Program-made: the position numbers and the translations under genes | NCBI GenBank assembly: GCA_002366545.1 | Contig: DFBH01000079.1 | Coordinates: 6,581-13,449, forward strand | Direction: 5' to 3' | DNA length: 6,869 bases | DNA from: Candidatus Oleimmundimicrobium americanum | GTDB lineage: Bacteria; Actinomycetota; Aquicultoria; UBA3085; Oleimmundimicrobiaceae | Part shown: in pieces, positions 1 to 5,427 of the stretch | Position numbering within the stretch: the first letter of the stretch is position 1 | Layout of the letters: every line of letters begins with the position of its first letter | Notes under the pieces: generated by a model | What the model was told of the DNA's origin: nothing | Databases searched by the model: none | What the model saw: the letters and a program-made list of their open reading frames with translations, nothing else

Positions 1-46
1 ACTTAGGAGGAGCCGTAGGCGACGTGGCAATCTCAAGGGATTGCAA
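1..46. repeat. Probable end of a dispersed intergenic repeat
   Basis: This non-coding stretch is much richer in G and C than the sequence after it and contains two small hairpins: GCC/GGC arms at 12-14 and 18-20, and GCAATC/GATTGC arms at 27-32 and 39-44. Read on the minus strand it contains GAGATTGCCACGTC followed by CGCCTACGGCTCC. That wording resembles, from memory, an intergenic repeat family often seen in bacterial metagenome assemblies. No copy is visible elsewhere in the window, and the element probably extends left of base 1. Family membership is recognition from memory, not a search. Confidence 0.45.
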
Positions 47-67
47 ATTGTAAAATTAAGAGTTAAA

Positions 68-116
68 AGAGCATAGAGCATAGAGCATAGAGCTTAGAGA
101 GTAGAGCTTAGAGCAG
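68..116. repeat. Heptamer tandem repeat, seven units
   Basis: Seven head-to-tail 7-base units run without a gap: AGAGCAT three times (68-88), then AGAGCTT, AGAGAGT, AGAGCTT and AGAGCAG (89-116). The left units are identical and the right ones have drifted by one or two bases. The array lies between the G+C-rich repeat at the left edge and the thiL ribosome-binding site, ending 28 bases before the thiL start. The units are too short and lack spacers, so this is not a CRISPR array. No coding reading is apparent. It may be slippage-prone filler or part of a compound repeat with the element to its left. Confidence 0.9.
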
Positions 117-144
117 TTTCACTAAGGAATTAGGGAGCAACGGT

Positions 145-1146
145 ATGTATGTAGAGGACGTAGGTGAATCCGGTTTAATTGAGAAAATTATCAATTTAGT
201 CAAGGTTAAAAATAAAGATATAATTGTTCCCATTGGCGACGATGCGGCTGTTGTTCGCACCAGTCCAGGTTATTATATGGTTTTTACCACGGACTTTTTG
301 ATTGAAGGGGTTCATTTTGATTTATCTCAAATTTCTGCTTATCAATTAGGGCGTAAGTCAATGCTGGTTAATATAAGCGATATTGCGGCAATGTCGGCTA
401 CACCGGTTTATGCTTTAGTTTCTTTGGGCATCAAGCCTAAAACAAAGGTCGAGTTCGTAGAAGAGTTATATGAAGGAATGGCCGATGTTTCCAAAGAGTA
501 CAATTTTGCAATAATTGGTGGTGATACGGTTAGCTCCCCTTGCTCTTTGGCAATCAATGTTGCAATGGCGGGTAAGGTTGAACCCGATCTTGTTACAAAA
601 AGAAGCGGTGCGAGGGTGGGTGATAAGATTTTAGTTACCGGTGAGTTGGGGGCATCAGCTGCCGGGTTTTTTTTGCTAAATTCTAAGATTAAGACCAATG
701 ATTATTTAATTAAAACTCATTTTGAGCCGGTTCCCAGATTAAAAGAAGCGCAAATTTCTGCCGGCTGTGGCGCACATGCTATTGAAGATATAAGCGATGG
801 TCTTGCCAGTGAAATATTTCATATTTGTGATGCCAGCAAAGTTGGCGCCATTATTTACGAAGAGAATTTACCTATCCCAAAAGGCATTAAAAACGTTGCA
901 GATATTGCAGGTAAATTACCCGAAGATTTTGCTCTTTATGGTGGAGAGGATTATGAGATTGTTATAACAATCTCATCTGATAAAGCGGATTACTTAATTG
1001 AGCAGGTTTTGTCCAAAACAGGGACCGATATCAGCGTAATAGGTGAAATTGTAGAGAAGAAAAAGGGAATTAGCCTCTTAGCAAAAGACAATATAAAAAA
1101 ACCTCTATCTAAAGGTTATGATCATTTTAAGAAAGGAGTTTTTTAA
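145..1146 (+). CDS. thiL: Thiamine-monophosphate kinase ThiL
   Basis: ThiL phosphorylates thiamine monophosphate with ATP to give thiamine pyrophosphate, the last step of cofactor synthesis, in the cytosol. The 333-residue protein has the usual family length and the AIRS/PurM-like kinase order. N-terminal motifs are GDDAAV (31-36), TTDFLIEGVHFD (48-59), the long conserved GRKSMLVNISDIAAMSA run (69-85) and GGDTVSS (125-131). The C-terminal half carries VTGELGASAAG (164-174), EDISDGLASE (214-223) and LYGGEDYEIV (264-273). The Asp-rich motifs are the expected Mg-ATP and substrate ligands. The ATG at 145 is preceded by GGGAG (133-137), seven bases away, which fixes the start. The stop codon directly abuts thiD, so the two are surely an operon. 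I see no TPP riboswitch in the 144 bases upstream; a promoter may lie left of the window. Confidence 0.97.
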   Translation: MYVEDVGESGLIEKIINLVKVKNKDIIVPIGDDAAVVRTSPGYYMVFTTDFLIEGVHFDLSQISAYQLGRKSMLVNISDIAAMSATPVYALVSLGIKPKTKVEFVEELYEGMADVSKEYNFAIIGGDTVSSPCSLAINVAMAGKVEPDLVTKRSGARVGDKILVTGELGASAAGFFLLNSKIKTNDYLIKTHFEPVPRLKEAQISAGCGAHAIEDISDGLASEIFHICDASKVGAIIYEENLPIPKGIKNVADIAGKLPEDFALYGGEDYEIVITISSDKADYLIEQVLSKTGTDISVIGEIVEKKKGISLLAKDNIKKPLSKGYDHFKKGVF

Positions 1147-1149
1147 TTG
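1133..1149 (+). promoter_or_regulatory. Ribosome-binding site and TTG start of thiD
   Basis: AAGGAGTT at 1133-1140 lies inside the last codons of thiL, with GGAG ending eight bases before a TTG codon at 1147-1149. This strong site supports TTG as the thiD start. The TTG follows the thiL stop (1144-1146) directly, so ribosomes finishing thiL are well placed to start thiD. Confidence 0.8.
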
Positions 1150-1950
1150 CAGATTAAGAAGTTGTTGGTGGTGGGGGGAACAGATCCCAGCGGGGGGGCC
1201 GGGATCCAGGTGGATCGATTTACGGCTGCCGATATCGGGGTTTATACTTATAGTGTTTTAACGGCCGTTGTTGCTCAAAACAGCGTTGAAGTTTTGGGTA
1301 TAGAAAAGTTATCTTCGGAAATAATCTCCAAACAATTGCGGGCCGTTTTTTCTGATTCTCAACCGGATGCTGCAAAGACAGGTATGTTTGCTTCAAGAAC
1401 AGGCATTGAAGCAGTATCAAATGTTTTTGATGAATTTAAAGTTAAAAATCTTGTGGTTGATCCCGTGTTTCAATCTTCCAGTGGTACGATTTTTCTTGGT
1501 GCTTCAGCCATTTCTCTTATGAAAATTCGTTTGTTTGGCCATGCCCGGGTTGTAACACCAAACATCTCAGAGGCTGAAAGGCTTGCCGGATTTCCAATTA
1601 ATGATTTGAATGATATGAAAAAGGCAGCTAAAGCAATAAAAATGTTTGGTCCCGAGTGGGTGTTAATTAAGGGTGGACACCTCTTGGGCGATGAATGTGT
1701 TGACTTTTTATTTGATGGAATAGTTGAATATAAATATTCCGGTAAAAGGATAGACAAAGATGTTAGAGGAACAGGTTGTATTTTCTCCACCGCACTGGCT
1801 TCTATGCTTGCTTTAGGCGAAGACGTACCGGAGGCAGCAGAGTTTGCAAAAAATTACGTTAGTAAAAGAATTGCTCAGGCAGTTTCTTTTGGAAAAGGTA
1901 ACCCTCAGTCAACCCCATCATTTTTTAAAAGTGTTTTTATAAAACCTTGA
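1147..1950 (+). CDS. thiD: Hydroxymethylpyrimidine / phosphomethylpyrimidine kinase ThiD
   Basis: ThiD phosphorylates 4-amino-5-hydroxymethyl-2-methylpyrimidine (HMP) and then HMP phosphate, giving the pyrimidine diphosphate that ThiE couples to the thiazole. It is a cytosolic ribokinase-fold enzyme, and 267 residues is normal length. The N-terminal GGTDPSGGAGIQVD (10-23) and AVVAQNS with Gln44 (40-46) form the HMP pocket. KTGM (77-80), VVDPVF (103-108), VTPNISEAERLAG (136-148) and VLIKGGHL (172-179) follow the family pattern. RGTGC (207-211) is the anion-hole motif with the reactive Cys211. The start is TTG, chosen because of the ribosome-binding site eight bases upstream. Codons 9-20 are unusually G-rich, with runs of six and seven G. 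No ThiE, ThiN or TenA domain is fused at the C terminus. The gene ends in a gap holding a possible gene relic. Confidence 0.96.
   Translation: MQIKKLLVVGGTDPSGGAGIQVDRFTAADIGVYTYSVLTAVVAQNSVEVLGIEKLSSEIISKQLRAVFSDSQPDAAKTGMFASRTGIEAVSNVFDEFKVKNLVVDPVFQSSSGTIFLGASAISLMKIRLFGHARVVTPNISEAERLAGFPINDLNDMKKAAKAIKMFGPEWVLIKGGHLLGDECVDFLFDGIVEYKYSGKRIDKDVRGTGCIFSTALASMLALGEDVPEAAEFAKNYVSKRIAQAVSFGKGNPQSTPSFFKSVFIKP
1173..1206 (+). other. G-rich cluster with hairpin potential in early thiD
   Basis: Within AT-rich surroundings, this stretch has six G in a row (1173-1178), seven in a row (1192-1198) and GGG (1201-1203). It also has a perfect 6-bp inverted repeat, GATCCC (1183-1188) with GGGATC (1201-1206). 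It encodes the conserved glycine-rich loop of ThiD, which explains part of the bias through GGN codons but not the choice of GGG. It lies about 25-60 bases after the TTG start. A hairpin or a quadruplex-like fold here could affect initiation, and the seven-G run could slip. Confidence 0.4.
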
Positions 1951-2192
1951 AAGTAAACATATAATTCAATCAAATAAACCTCATGTTATTTTGGAACCAA
2001 AATTAAGGTCACCAACGGTTTATGTCAAAGATACCGGGCAGTTGTTAGGATTTAAAATTATGGTCTGCTGTTAAAGCGCCTATAATTTTAAATATTGAAG
2101 ATGAGCTAAATGACTTGAAGAATTCAATTAATCGATTTGACCCAAAAGTCTTGTTAGCTTTTTTAAAATCATCAATAAACATAAATCAATAA
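1943..2192 (+). pseudogene. Possible frameshifted remnant of an unidentified small gene
   Basis: The 272-base gap after thiD is not random in reading-frame terms. One plus frame is open from 1943 to 2071 (43 codons, stop TAA 2072-2074) and includes the protein-like stretch KPHVILEPKLRSPTVYVKDT. A second plus frame is open from 2049 to 2189 (47 codons, stop TAA 2190-2192) and reads KAPIILNIEDELNDLKNSI, then RFDPKVLLAFLKSS. A single frame change near 2046-2055 would join them into one reading of about 80 residues with helix-like C-terminal spacing. There is no ATG, GTG or convincing ribosome-binding site at the front; the only canonical candidate in the first frame is a TTG at 1991. I do not recognise the product. 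The VYVKDTGQLLG part faintly recalls a CBS-type hairpin, which is weak. It could be a decayed gene, a lost thiD extension, an assembly error, or chance. Confidence 0.35.
2050..2093. repeat. Perfect 12-bp AT inverted repeat
   Basis: Arm ATTTAAAATTAT at 2050-2061 is the exact reverse complement of ATAATTTTAAAT at 2082-2093, with a 20-base loop containing the small GCT/AGC pair at 2067-2069 and 2075-2077. The stem has no G or C, so it is a poor terminator, and no T-tract follows on either strand. It falls where the apparent gene relic changes frame. Confidence 0.6.
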
Positions 2193-2222
2193 AAATTTGG
2201 GGTGTATATAGTTAGTGCGGGT

Positions 2223-2411
2223 TTAAGCCTTTGTTATTTTATTAGATTTAATACATCTTGTGCAAATATTTGCTTTTTGTACTTTTCCGTCCTTAATTAT
2301 TTTTATGTTTTGTATATTTGCTTTTCGGGTTTTTAATGTTTTTTTATGCGAATGGCTCACGCTTTTACCAAACAAAGGACCCTTACCACAAACTTCACAT
2401 TTTTTTGACAT
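2223..2411 (-). CDS. rpmB: Large ribosomal subunit protein bL28
   Basis: L28 is a small basic protein of the 50S subunit. The 62-residue product starts with MSKKCEVCGKGPLFGKSVSHSH and has the paired cysteines Cys5/Cys8 and Cys50/Cys53, so it is the zinc-binding (C+) form. The middle is rich in Lys and Arg, as expected for rRNA contact, and the length is normal. The ATG at 2411-2409 is preceded on the minus strand by CAGGAGTT (2425-2418), with AGGAG eight bases from the start. The gene is transcribed alone, away from the asp23 operon, an orientation also found in Bacillus. Its 3' end points at the relic after thiD. I could not find a clear intrinsic terminator for it. Confidence 0.97.
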   Translation of the reverse strand: MSKKCEVCGKGPLFGKSVSHSHKKTLKTRKANIQNIKIIKDGKVQKANICTRCIKSNKITKA

Positions 2412-2452
2412 ATAAACAACTCCTGTTTTGTAGCGTCTTTTTTACTCGAGAA

Positions 2453-2481
2453 ATATTAGCATTATGAAGGATTTTTTGCAA
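2453..2481 (-). promoter_or_regulatory. Promoter of rpmB
   Basis: On the minus strand a -35 TTGCAA (2481-2476) is followed, after exactly 17 bases, by -10 TAATAT (2458-2453). TGC directly before the -10 makes it an extended -10. Transcription would begin near 2446, leaving a leader of about 35 bases that contains the rpmB ribosome-binding site. Box matches and spacing are read directly from the sequence; activity is inferred. Confidence 0.7.
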
Positions 2482-2489
2482 GAAGGGTT

Positions 2490-2522
2490 TTGATTTTTTG
2501 TCTCTTTTTCTTATGCTATAAT
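2490..2522 (+). promoter_or_regulatory. Promoter of the asp23-fakA-fakB-recG operon
   Basis: A perfect -10 TATAAT at 2517-2522 has TGC in front (2514-2516), giving a strong extended -10. The -35 is poor: TTGATT at 2490-2495 would leave a 21-base spacer, and TTGTCT at 2498-2503 only 13. The extended -10 may therefore carry recognition. Transcription would start near 2529, some 37 bases before the asp23 ATG. It lies back to back with the rpmB promoter, with only about 8 bases between the two -35 regions. Confidence 0.65.
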
Positions 2523-2565
2523 CAGCACGTATTGAAGATGTATTTGTATTGTGAAGGAGACTGTA

Positions 2566-2919
2566 ATGGACAAAGATGAAAAATATTTTGGTCAAATAAA
2601 GGTTTCCAACGATGTTATAGCTGAATTGGCAGGTTTTGCGGCGCTTGAAAGTTATGGGATTGTGGGGATGGTCAGCCCCAACGCAAAAGATGAGGTTGCC
2701 CGATTTTTGGCTAGGGATAAGTTAAAGAAGGGTGTCAGGGTAATAATTTTAGACGGTAAAGTTGAAATTGATTTATATGTGATAATTGAACATGGGACAA
2801 ATTTGAGCGAAGTTGCCCGGAATCTGGTTGAACGTGTTAAATATGAGATTGAGAAATACGCGGAATTAGAAGTATCCAATGTTGAAGTACATGTTCAAGG
2901 GGTAAAGACGAGAAAGTAG
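2566..2919 (+). CDS. Asp23/Gls24 family envelope stress protein (YloU-like)
   Basis: This 117-residue protein belongs to the Asp23/Gls24 (DUF322) family, whose members in Gram-positive bacteria are linked to alkaline or envelope stress and, for staphylococcal Asp23, to the membrane through a partner protein. It keeps the family signature: GQIKVSNDVIAELAGFAALE (9-28) followed by YGIVGM, a central IDLYVIIEHG strand, and the C-terminal NVEVHVQGVK. It has no signal peptide, membrane segment or cysteine. The start is the ATG at 2566, because AGGAG at 2555-2559 ends six bases before it; an in-frame GTG at 2551 would overlap that site. It is the first gene of the operon and lies 17 bases before the fakA-type gene, a pairing conserved as yloU-yloV in Bacillus. 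The exact function of this subgroup is unknown. Confidence 0.93.
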   Translation: MDKDEKYFGQIKVSNDVIAELAGFAALESYGIVGMVSPNAKDEVARFLARDKLKKGVRVIILDGKVEIDLYVIIEHGTNLSEVARNLVERVKYEIEKYAELEVSNVEVHVQGVKTRK

Positions 2920-2936
2920 TCATAAAAGGGTTATTT

Positions 2937-4523
2937 ATGCTGAAACTAACTGTCGGTGATTTTCCCAATCTAATAAAATCTGCTTTAAATGCTCTTCAAA
3001 GACACCAAGAAGAGATAAATAAGCTTAACGTATACCCTGTTCCTGATGGAGATACCGGGACAAACATGGTTCTTACCATGCGATCGGTTTATGACGAATT
3101 ATCTAAAGTCAAACCAAATACAATGGAAGATATATGTAAGGCCCTAACATATGGTTCTCTTATGGGTGGACGTGGTAATTCAGGTGTAATTCTTTCTCAA
3201 ATAATCAAAGGAGTTTGCGAAATTTTGTCGTCAAAAAAGTATGTTACCTCGATTTTTCTCATGGAAGCTTTAGAGAATGGTACACAGGTTGCATACAGGG
3301 CGATTAGAAAGCCCGTTGAAGGAACCATGCTTACCGTGATAAAGGACGCGGCGGCGGCGGCAAAAGAATTCGACAAAGAAATAGAGCTGGACATATTTTT
3401 GGAATATGTTTTAAGCGAAGCAAGGAAATCTGTTATGAGAACGCCCGAGCTTCTACCCGTTCTTAAAGAAGCGGGAGTTGTTGACGCCGGTGGTTGGGGG
3501 TTGGTTGTTATAGGAAGCGGTATTTTGTCTTCAATAAGAGGAGAAATAGAGAATGAAGAGTTGGCAGATTACAATGCTCCGATTTTACAATCCGCCGAGG
3601 AGATTTCTCTGGAATACCAATATTGTACCGAGTTTATTTTAAACGGCGAAGAAATTAATATTGCAGAATTTGAAGAGGAGCTTGCCCCATTAGGTGACTC
3701 TGTTTTGGTTGTAGGTTCGGAAAAATTAGCTCATGTGCATATACATACAAACGACCCCGGTAAAGTTATACAGCTTGCGACAGATAAAGGATCTTTGGCT
3801 CAAGTAAAAATAAATAATATGCAGGAAGAAAGCAAGAGAAGAGTCAGCCAAATTTCCGAGTCTACAAGTGAAATTGGACTTGTTGCCGTGGCTAACGGAG
3901 AAGGAATTAAGAAAATTATGGTTAGTTTGGGTGTTCAACGAATTGTAAACGGGGGCCAAACCATGAACCCAAGTACTGCCGATATTCTAAAAGTTGTTGA
4001 AGATATAAAAAACTCAAAGGTTGTAATTCTTCCAAACAATAAAAATATAATTTTAGCTGCTCAAAGAGTATCTGAACTGACAAAAAAAGAGATTGGCATT
4101 GTCCCCTCAAAGTCAATACCTGAGGCTTTTACGGCTTTATTGGCTTTTAATAAAAACGAATCTCTTTCCTCAAATGTGAAAAATATGACGGACTCTTTGT
4201 TTGAAGTTAAGACCGGTGAAATAACAAGAGCGGTCAGGGATTCAAAAACATCATGCGGAAAAATTAAAAAGGGAGATTTTATTGGGCTTACCGATCATGA
4301 AGTTAAGGTTTCAGATAAATCTTTTATAAAGACCGCAGAAAAACTAATAGACTCAATGCTTGATGATGAAAGTGAAGTTGTAACGCTTTTGCTTGGTAAT
4401 GGTGTAGAAGAAAAGACTTTGGAGGAATTATCAAAAATTGTTTTAGAAAAACATCCTGGAATTGAAATTGATACTCACAAAGGCGGGCAAGCTCTTTATC
4501 CTTTAATTATCGGGGTAGAATAA
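2937..4523 (+). CDS. fakA: Fatty acid kinase catalytic subunit FakA-like (DAK2 domain, YloV family)
   Basis: FakA transfers phosphate from ATP to a fatty acid held by a FakB (DegV) protein, producing acyl phosphate for phospholipid synthesis. At 528 residues it is close to characterised FakA and YloV (about 550). The N-terminal DhaL-like nucleotide domain (about 1-200) has NVYPVPDGDTGTNM (31-44) with Mg-binding Asp37 and Asp39, then GSLMGGRGNSGVILSQ (73-88) and EAGVVDAGGWGL (178-189). The middle domain has YCTEF with Cys230 (229-233) and HVHIHTNDPG (266-275), matching the Cys and His residues noted as a metal site in staphylococcal FakA. The C-terminal part has GGQTMNPST (339-347), LPNNKN (365-370) and the closing GGQALYPLIIGVE (516-528). 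The ATG is preceded by AAAAGGG (2924-2930), six bases away. The FakB-type gene directly downstream supports this role over dihydroxyacetone kinase. A (GCG)4GCA run at 3348-3362 encodes Ala138-142. Confidence 0.93.
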   Translation: MLKLTVGDFPNLIKSALNALQRHQEEINKLNVYPVPDGDTGTNMVLTMRSVYDELSKVKPNTMEDICKALTYGSLMGGRGNSGVILSQIIKGVCEILSSKKYVTSIFLMEALENGTQVAYRAIRKPVEGTMLTVIKDAAAAAKEFDKEIELDIFLEYVLSEARKSVMRTPELLPVLKEAGVVDAGGWGLVVIGSGILSSIRGEIENEELADYNAPILQSAEEISLEYQYCTEFILNGEEINIAEFEEELAPLGDSVLVVGSEKLAHVHIHTNDPGKVIQLATDKGSLAQVKINNMQEESKRRVSQISESTSEIGLVAVANGEGIKKIMVSLGVQRIVNGGQTMNPSTADILKVVEDIKNSKVVILPNNKNIILAAQRVSELTKKEIGIVPSKSIPEAFTALLAFNKNESLSSNVKNMTDSLFEVKTGEITRAVRDSKTSCGKIKKGDFIGLTDHEVKVSDKSFIKTAEKLIDSMLDDESEVVTLLLGNGVEEKTLEELSKIVLEKHPGIEIDTHKGGQALYPLIIGVE

Positions 4524-4560
4524 GTAAGCAAAATGAATAATGCGTGAAATTTGATGTAAA

Positions 4561-4580
4561 AAAAGGAGTTGATTGAGATA
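4561..4580 (+). promoter_or_regulatory. Ribosome-binding site of the degV/fakB gene; start codon ambiguous
   Basis: AAAAGGAG at 4561-4568, extended upstream by more A, is the strongest ribosome-binding site in the 45-base gap. The only canonical start in frame, TTG at 4569-4571, follows it with zero spacing. Other in-frame candidates are ATT at 4572-4574 (three bases away) and ATA at 4578-4580 (nine bases away). An in-frame TAA at 4557-4559 excludes any start further upstream. The spacing points to ATA, whose product would begin with EKVAIVTDST after the initiator, as typical DegV proteins do. Confidence 0.6.
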
Positions 4581-5423
4581 GAAAAAGTTGCAATCGTAAC
4601 AGATAGTACCGCTGATTTCGAACTTTCTTATTATAAAGAACATGATGTTTGTATGGTACCTTTGATGGTTCGTTTCAAAGAAGAATCGTTTAAAGATTGG
4701 ATCGACATCAAACCGAAAGAATTTTATAAGAAGTTAAGGGCCTCAGATGTTCTTTCAAAGACATCTCAGCCAACTGTTGCTCAATTTGAGGAAGTTTATA
4801 AAAAATTATCCCGTGACCATACACATATTATCTCAATACATATTTCTTCAAAGCTGAGCGGCACAATTCAATCTGCTCAGATAGCCAGTAAAAATATAAA
4901 TATACCGGTTACCGTAATTGATGGGGGATTAGCGTCTTTGGGAACATCTATCTTAGTTGATTTGGCCGTTAAAGCACGCGATGAAGGAAAAACCGCTGTG
5001 GAAATAATCGAAATTGTTAATAAGGCGCGGAATAGGGTAAAAATATTATTTGTTGTTGACACTTTAAAGTATCTTCATATGGGTGGGCGCGTTGGGAAAG
5101 CGCAAGCGTTGGTTGGCGGTTTGCTAAAAATTAAGCCGATTCTTACTTTGGAAGATGGCTTGGTGGCGCCCTACAAGAAAGCAAGAGGAACCAGAAAAGC
5201 CATGCAAGAAATTGTTTCTATCGCCAAAGAAAGCATAGATCAAGATAAGTCTTATTGTTTAGTTATTGCGCATGGTGACGCTCCTGACAATTTAGTGTAT
5301 TTAAAGGAACTTCTGTTGAAAGAAGGGTTTAAATTAAGCCAAACAACGGAAGAGGAGGTTGGTGCCGTTATCGGAACATATACCGGCCCGGGGGCAATTG
5401 CATTAGCTTACTATCAGGAATAA
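4569..5423 (+). CDS. DegV family fatty-acid-binding protein, probable FakB subunit
   Basis: DegV/FakB proteins are cytosolic two-domain carriers that bury one fatty acid and present its carboxylate to FakA. Numbering from TTG 4569 (284 residues), the signature VTDSTAD lies at 10-16, TSQP at 65-68, ISSKLSGTIQSA at 92-103, YLHMGGRVGKAQALVGG at 168-184 and the Arg-containing ARGTRKA at 205-211. GTYTGPGAIALAYY (269-282) closes the protein. Length and motif order are normal for the family. It sits 45 bases after the FakA-type gene and 4 bases before recG, so it is probably the FakB partner. Two oddities stand out. The true start may be ATA at 4578, giving 281 residues. Tyr271 also stands where the GTHxGPG motif usually has His. 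Which fatty acid it prefers cannot be read from the sequence. Confidence 0.93.
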   Translation: MIEIEKVAIVTDSTADFELSYYKEHDVCMVPLMVRFKEESFKDWIDIKPKEFYKKLRASDVLSKTSQPTVAQFEEVYKKLSRDHTHIISIHISSKLSGTIQSAQIASKNINIPVTVIDGGLASLGTSILVDLAVKARDEGKTAVEIIEIVNKARNRVKILFVVDTLKYLHMGGRVGKAQALVGGLLKIKPILTLEDGLVAPYKKARGTRKAMQEIVSIAKESIDQDKSYCLVIAHGDAPDNLVYLKELLLKEGFKLSQTTEEEVGAVIGTYTGPGAIALAYYQE

Positions 5424-5427
5424 TTTT

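Noticed and set aside
68..116. CRISPR array
   Set aside because: Units are 7 bases long, directly adjoining, with no spacers and no cas genes nearby.
1..144. TPP riboswitch ahead of thiL
   Set aside because: The thi-box elements I would expect (CUGAGA and the conserved ACCUGAUCUGG-type stretch) are absent; the leader is repeat sequence.
667..674. Eight-T run in thiL as a frameshift or slippage site
   Set aside because: The frame is intact through it, and ThiL motifs continue normally on both sides.
408..698. Antisense open frame within thiL
   Set aside because: Shadow of a strongly conserved gene, with no recognisable protein features. The same applies to antisense frames in thiD, fakA and degV and across the rpmB/asp23 spacer.
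1988..2003. Intrinsic terminator after thiD (ATTTTGG/CCAAAAT hairpin)
   Set aside because: The arms leave only a 2-base loop, the stem is AT-rich and no T-tract follows; it also lies inside the possible relic frame.
3348..3362. GCG trinucleotide run in fakA as a phase-variation site
   Set aside because: Changes by whole units keep the frame and only alter an alanine stretch, so it cannot switch the gene off; short and probably incidental.
4533..4547. Tiny ORF in the fakA-fakB gap (ATG, three codons, TGA)
   Set aside because: No ribosome-binding site, and too short to support as a leader peptide.
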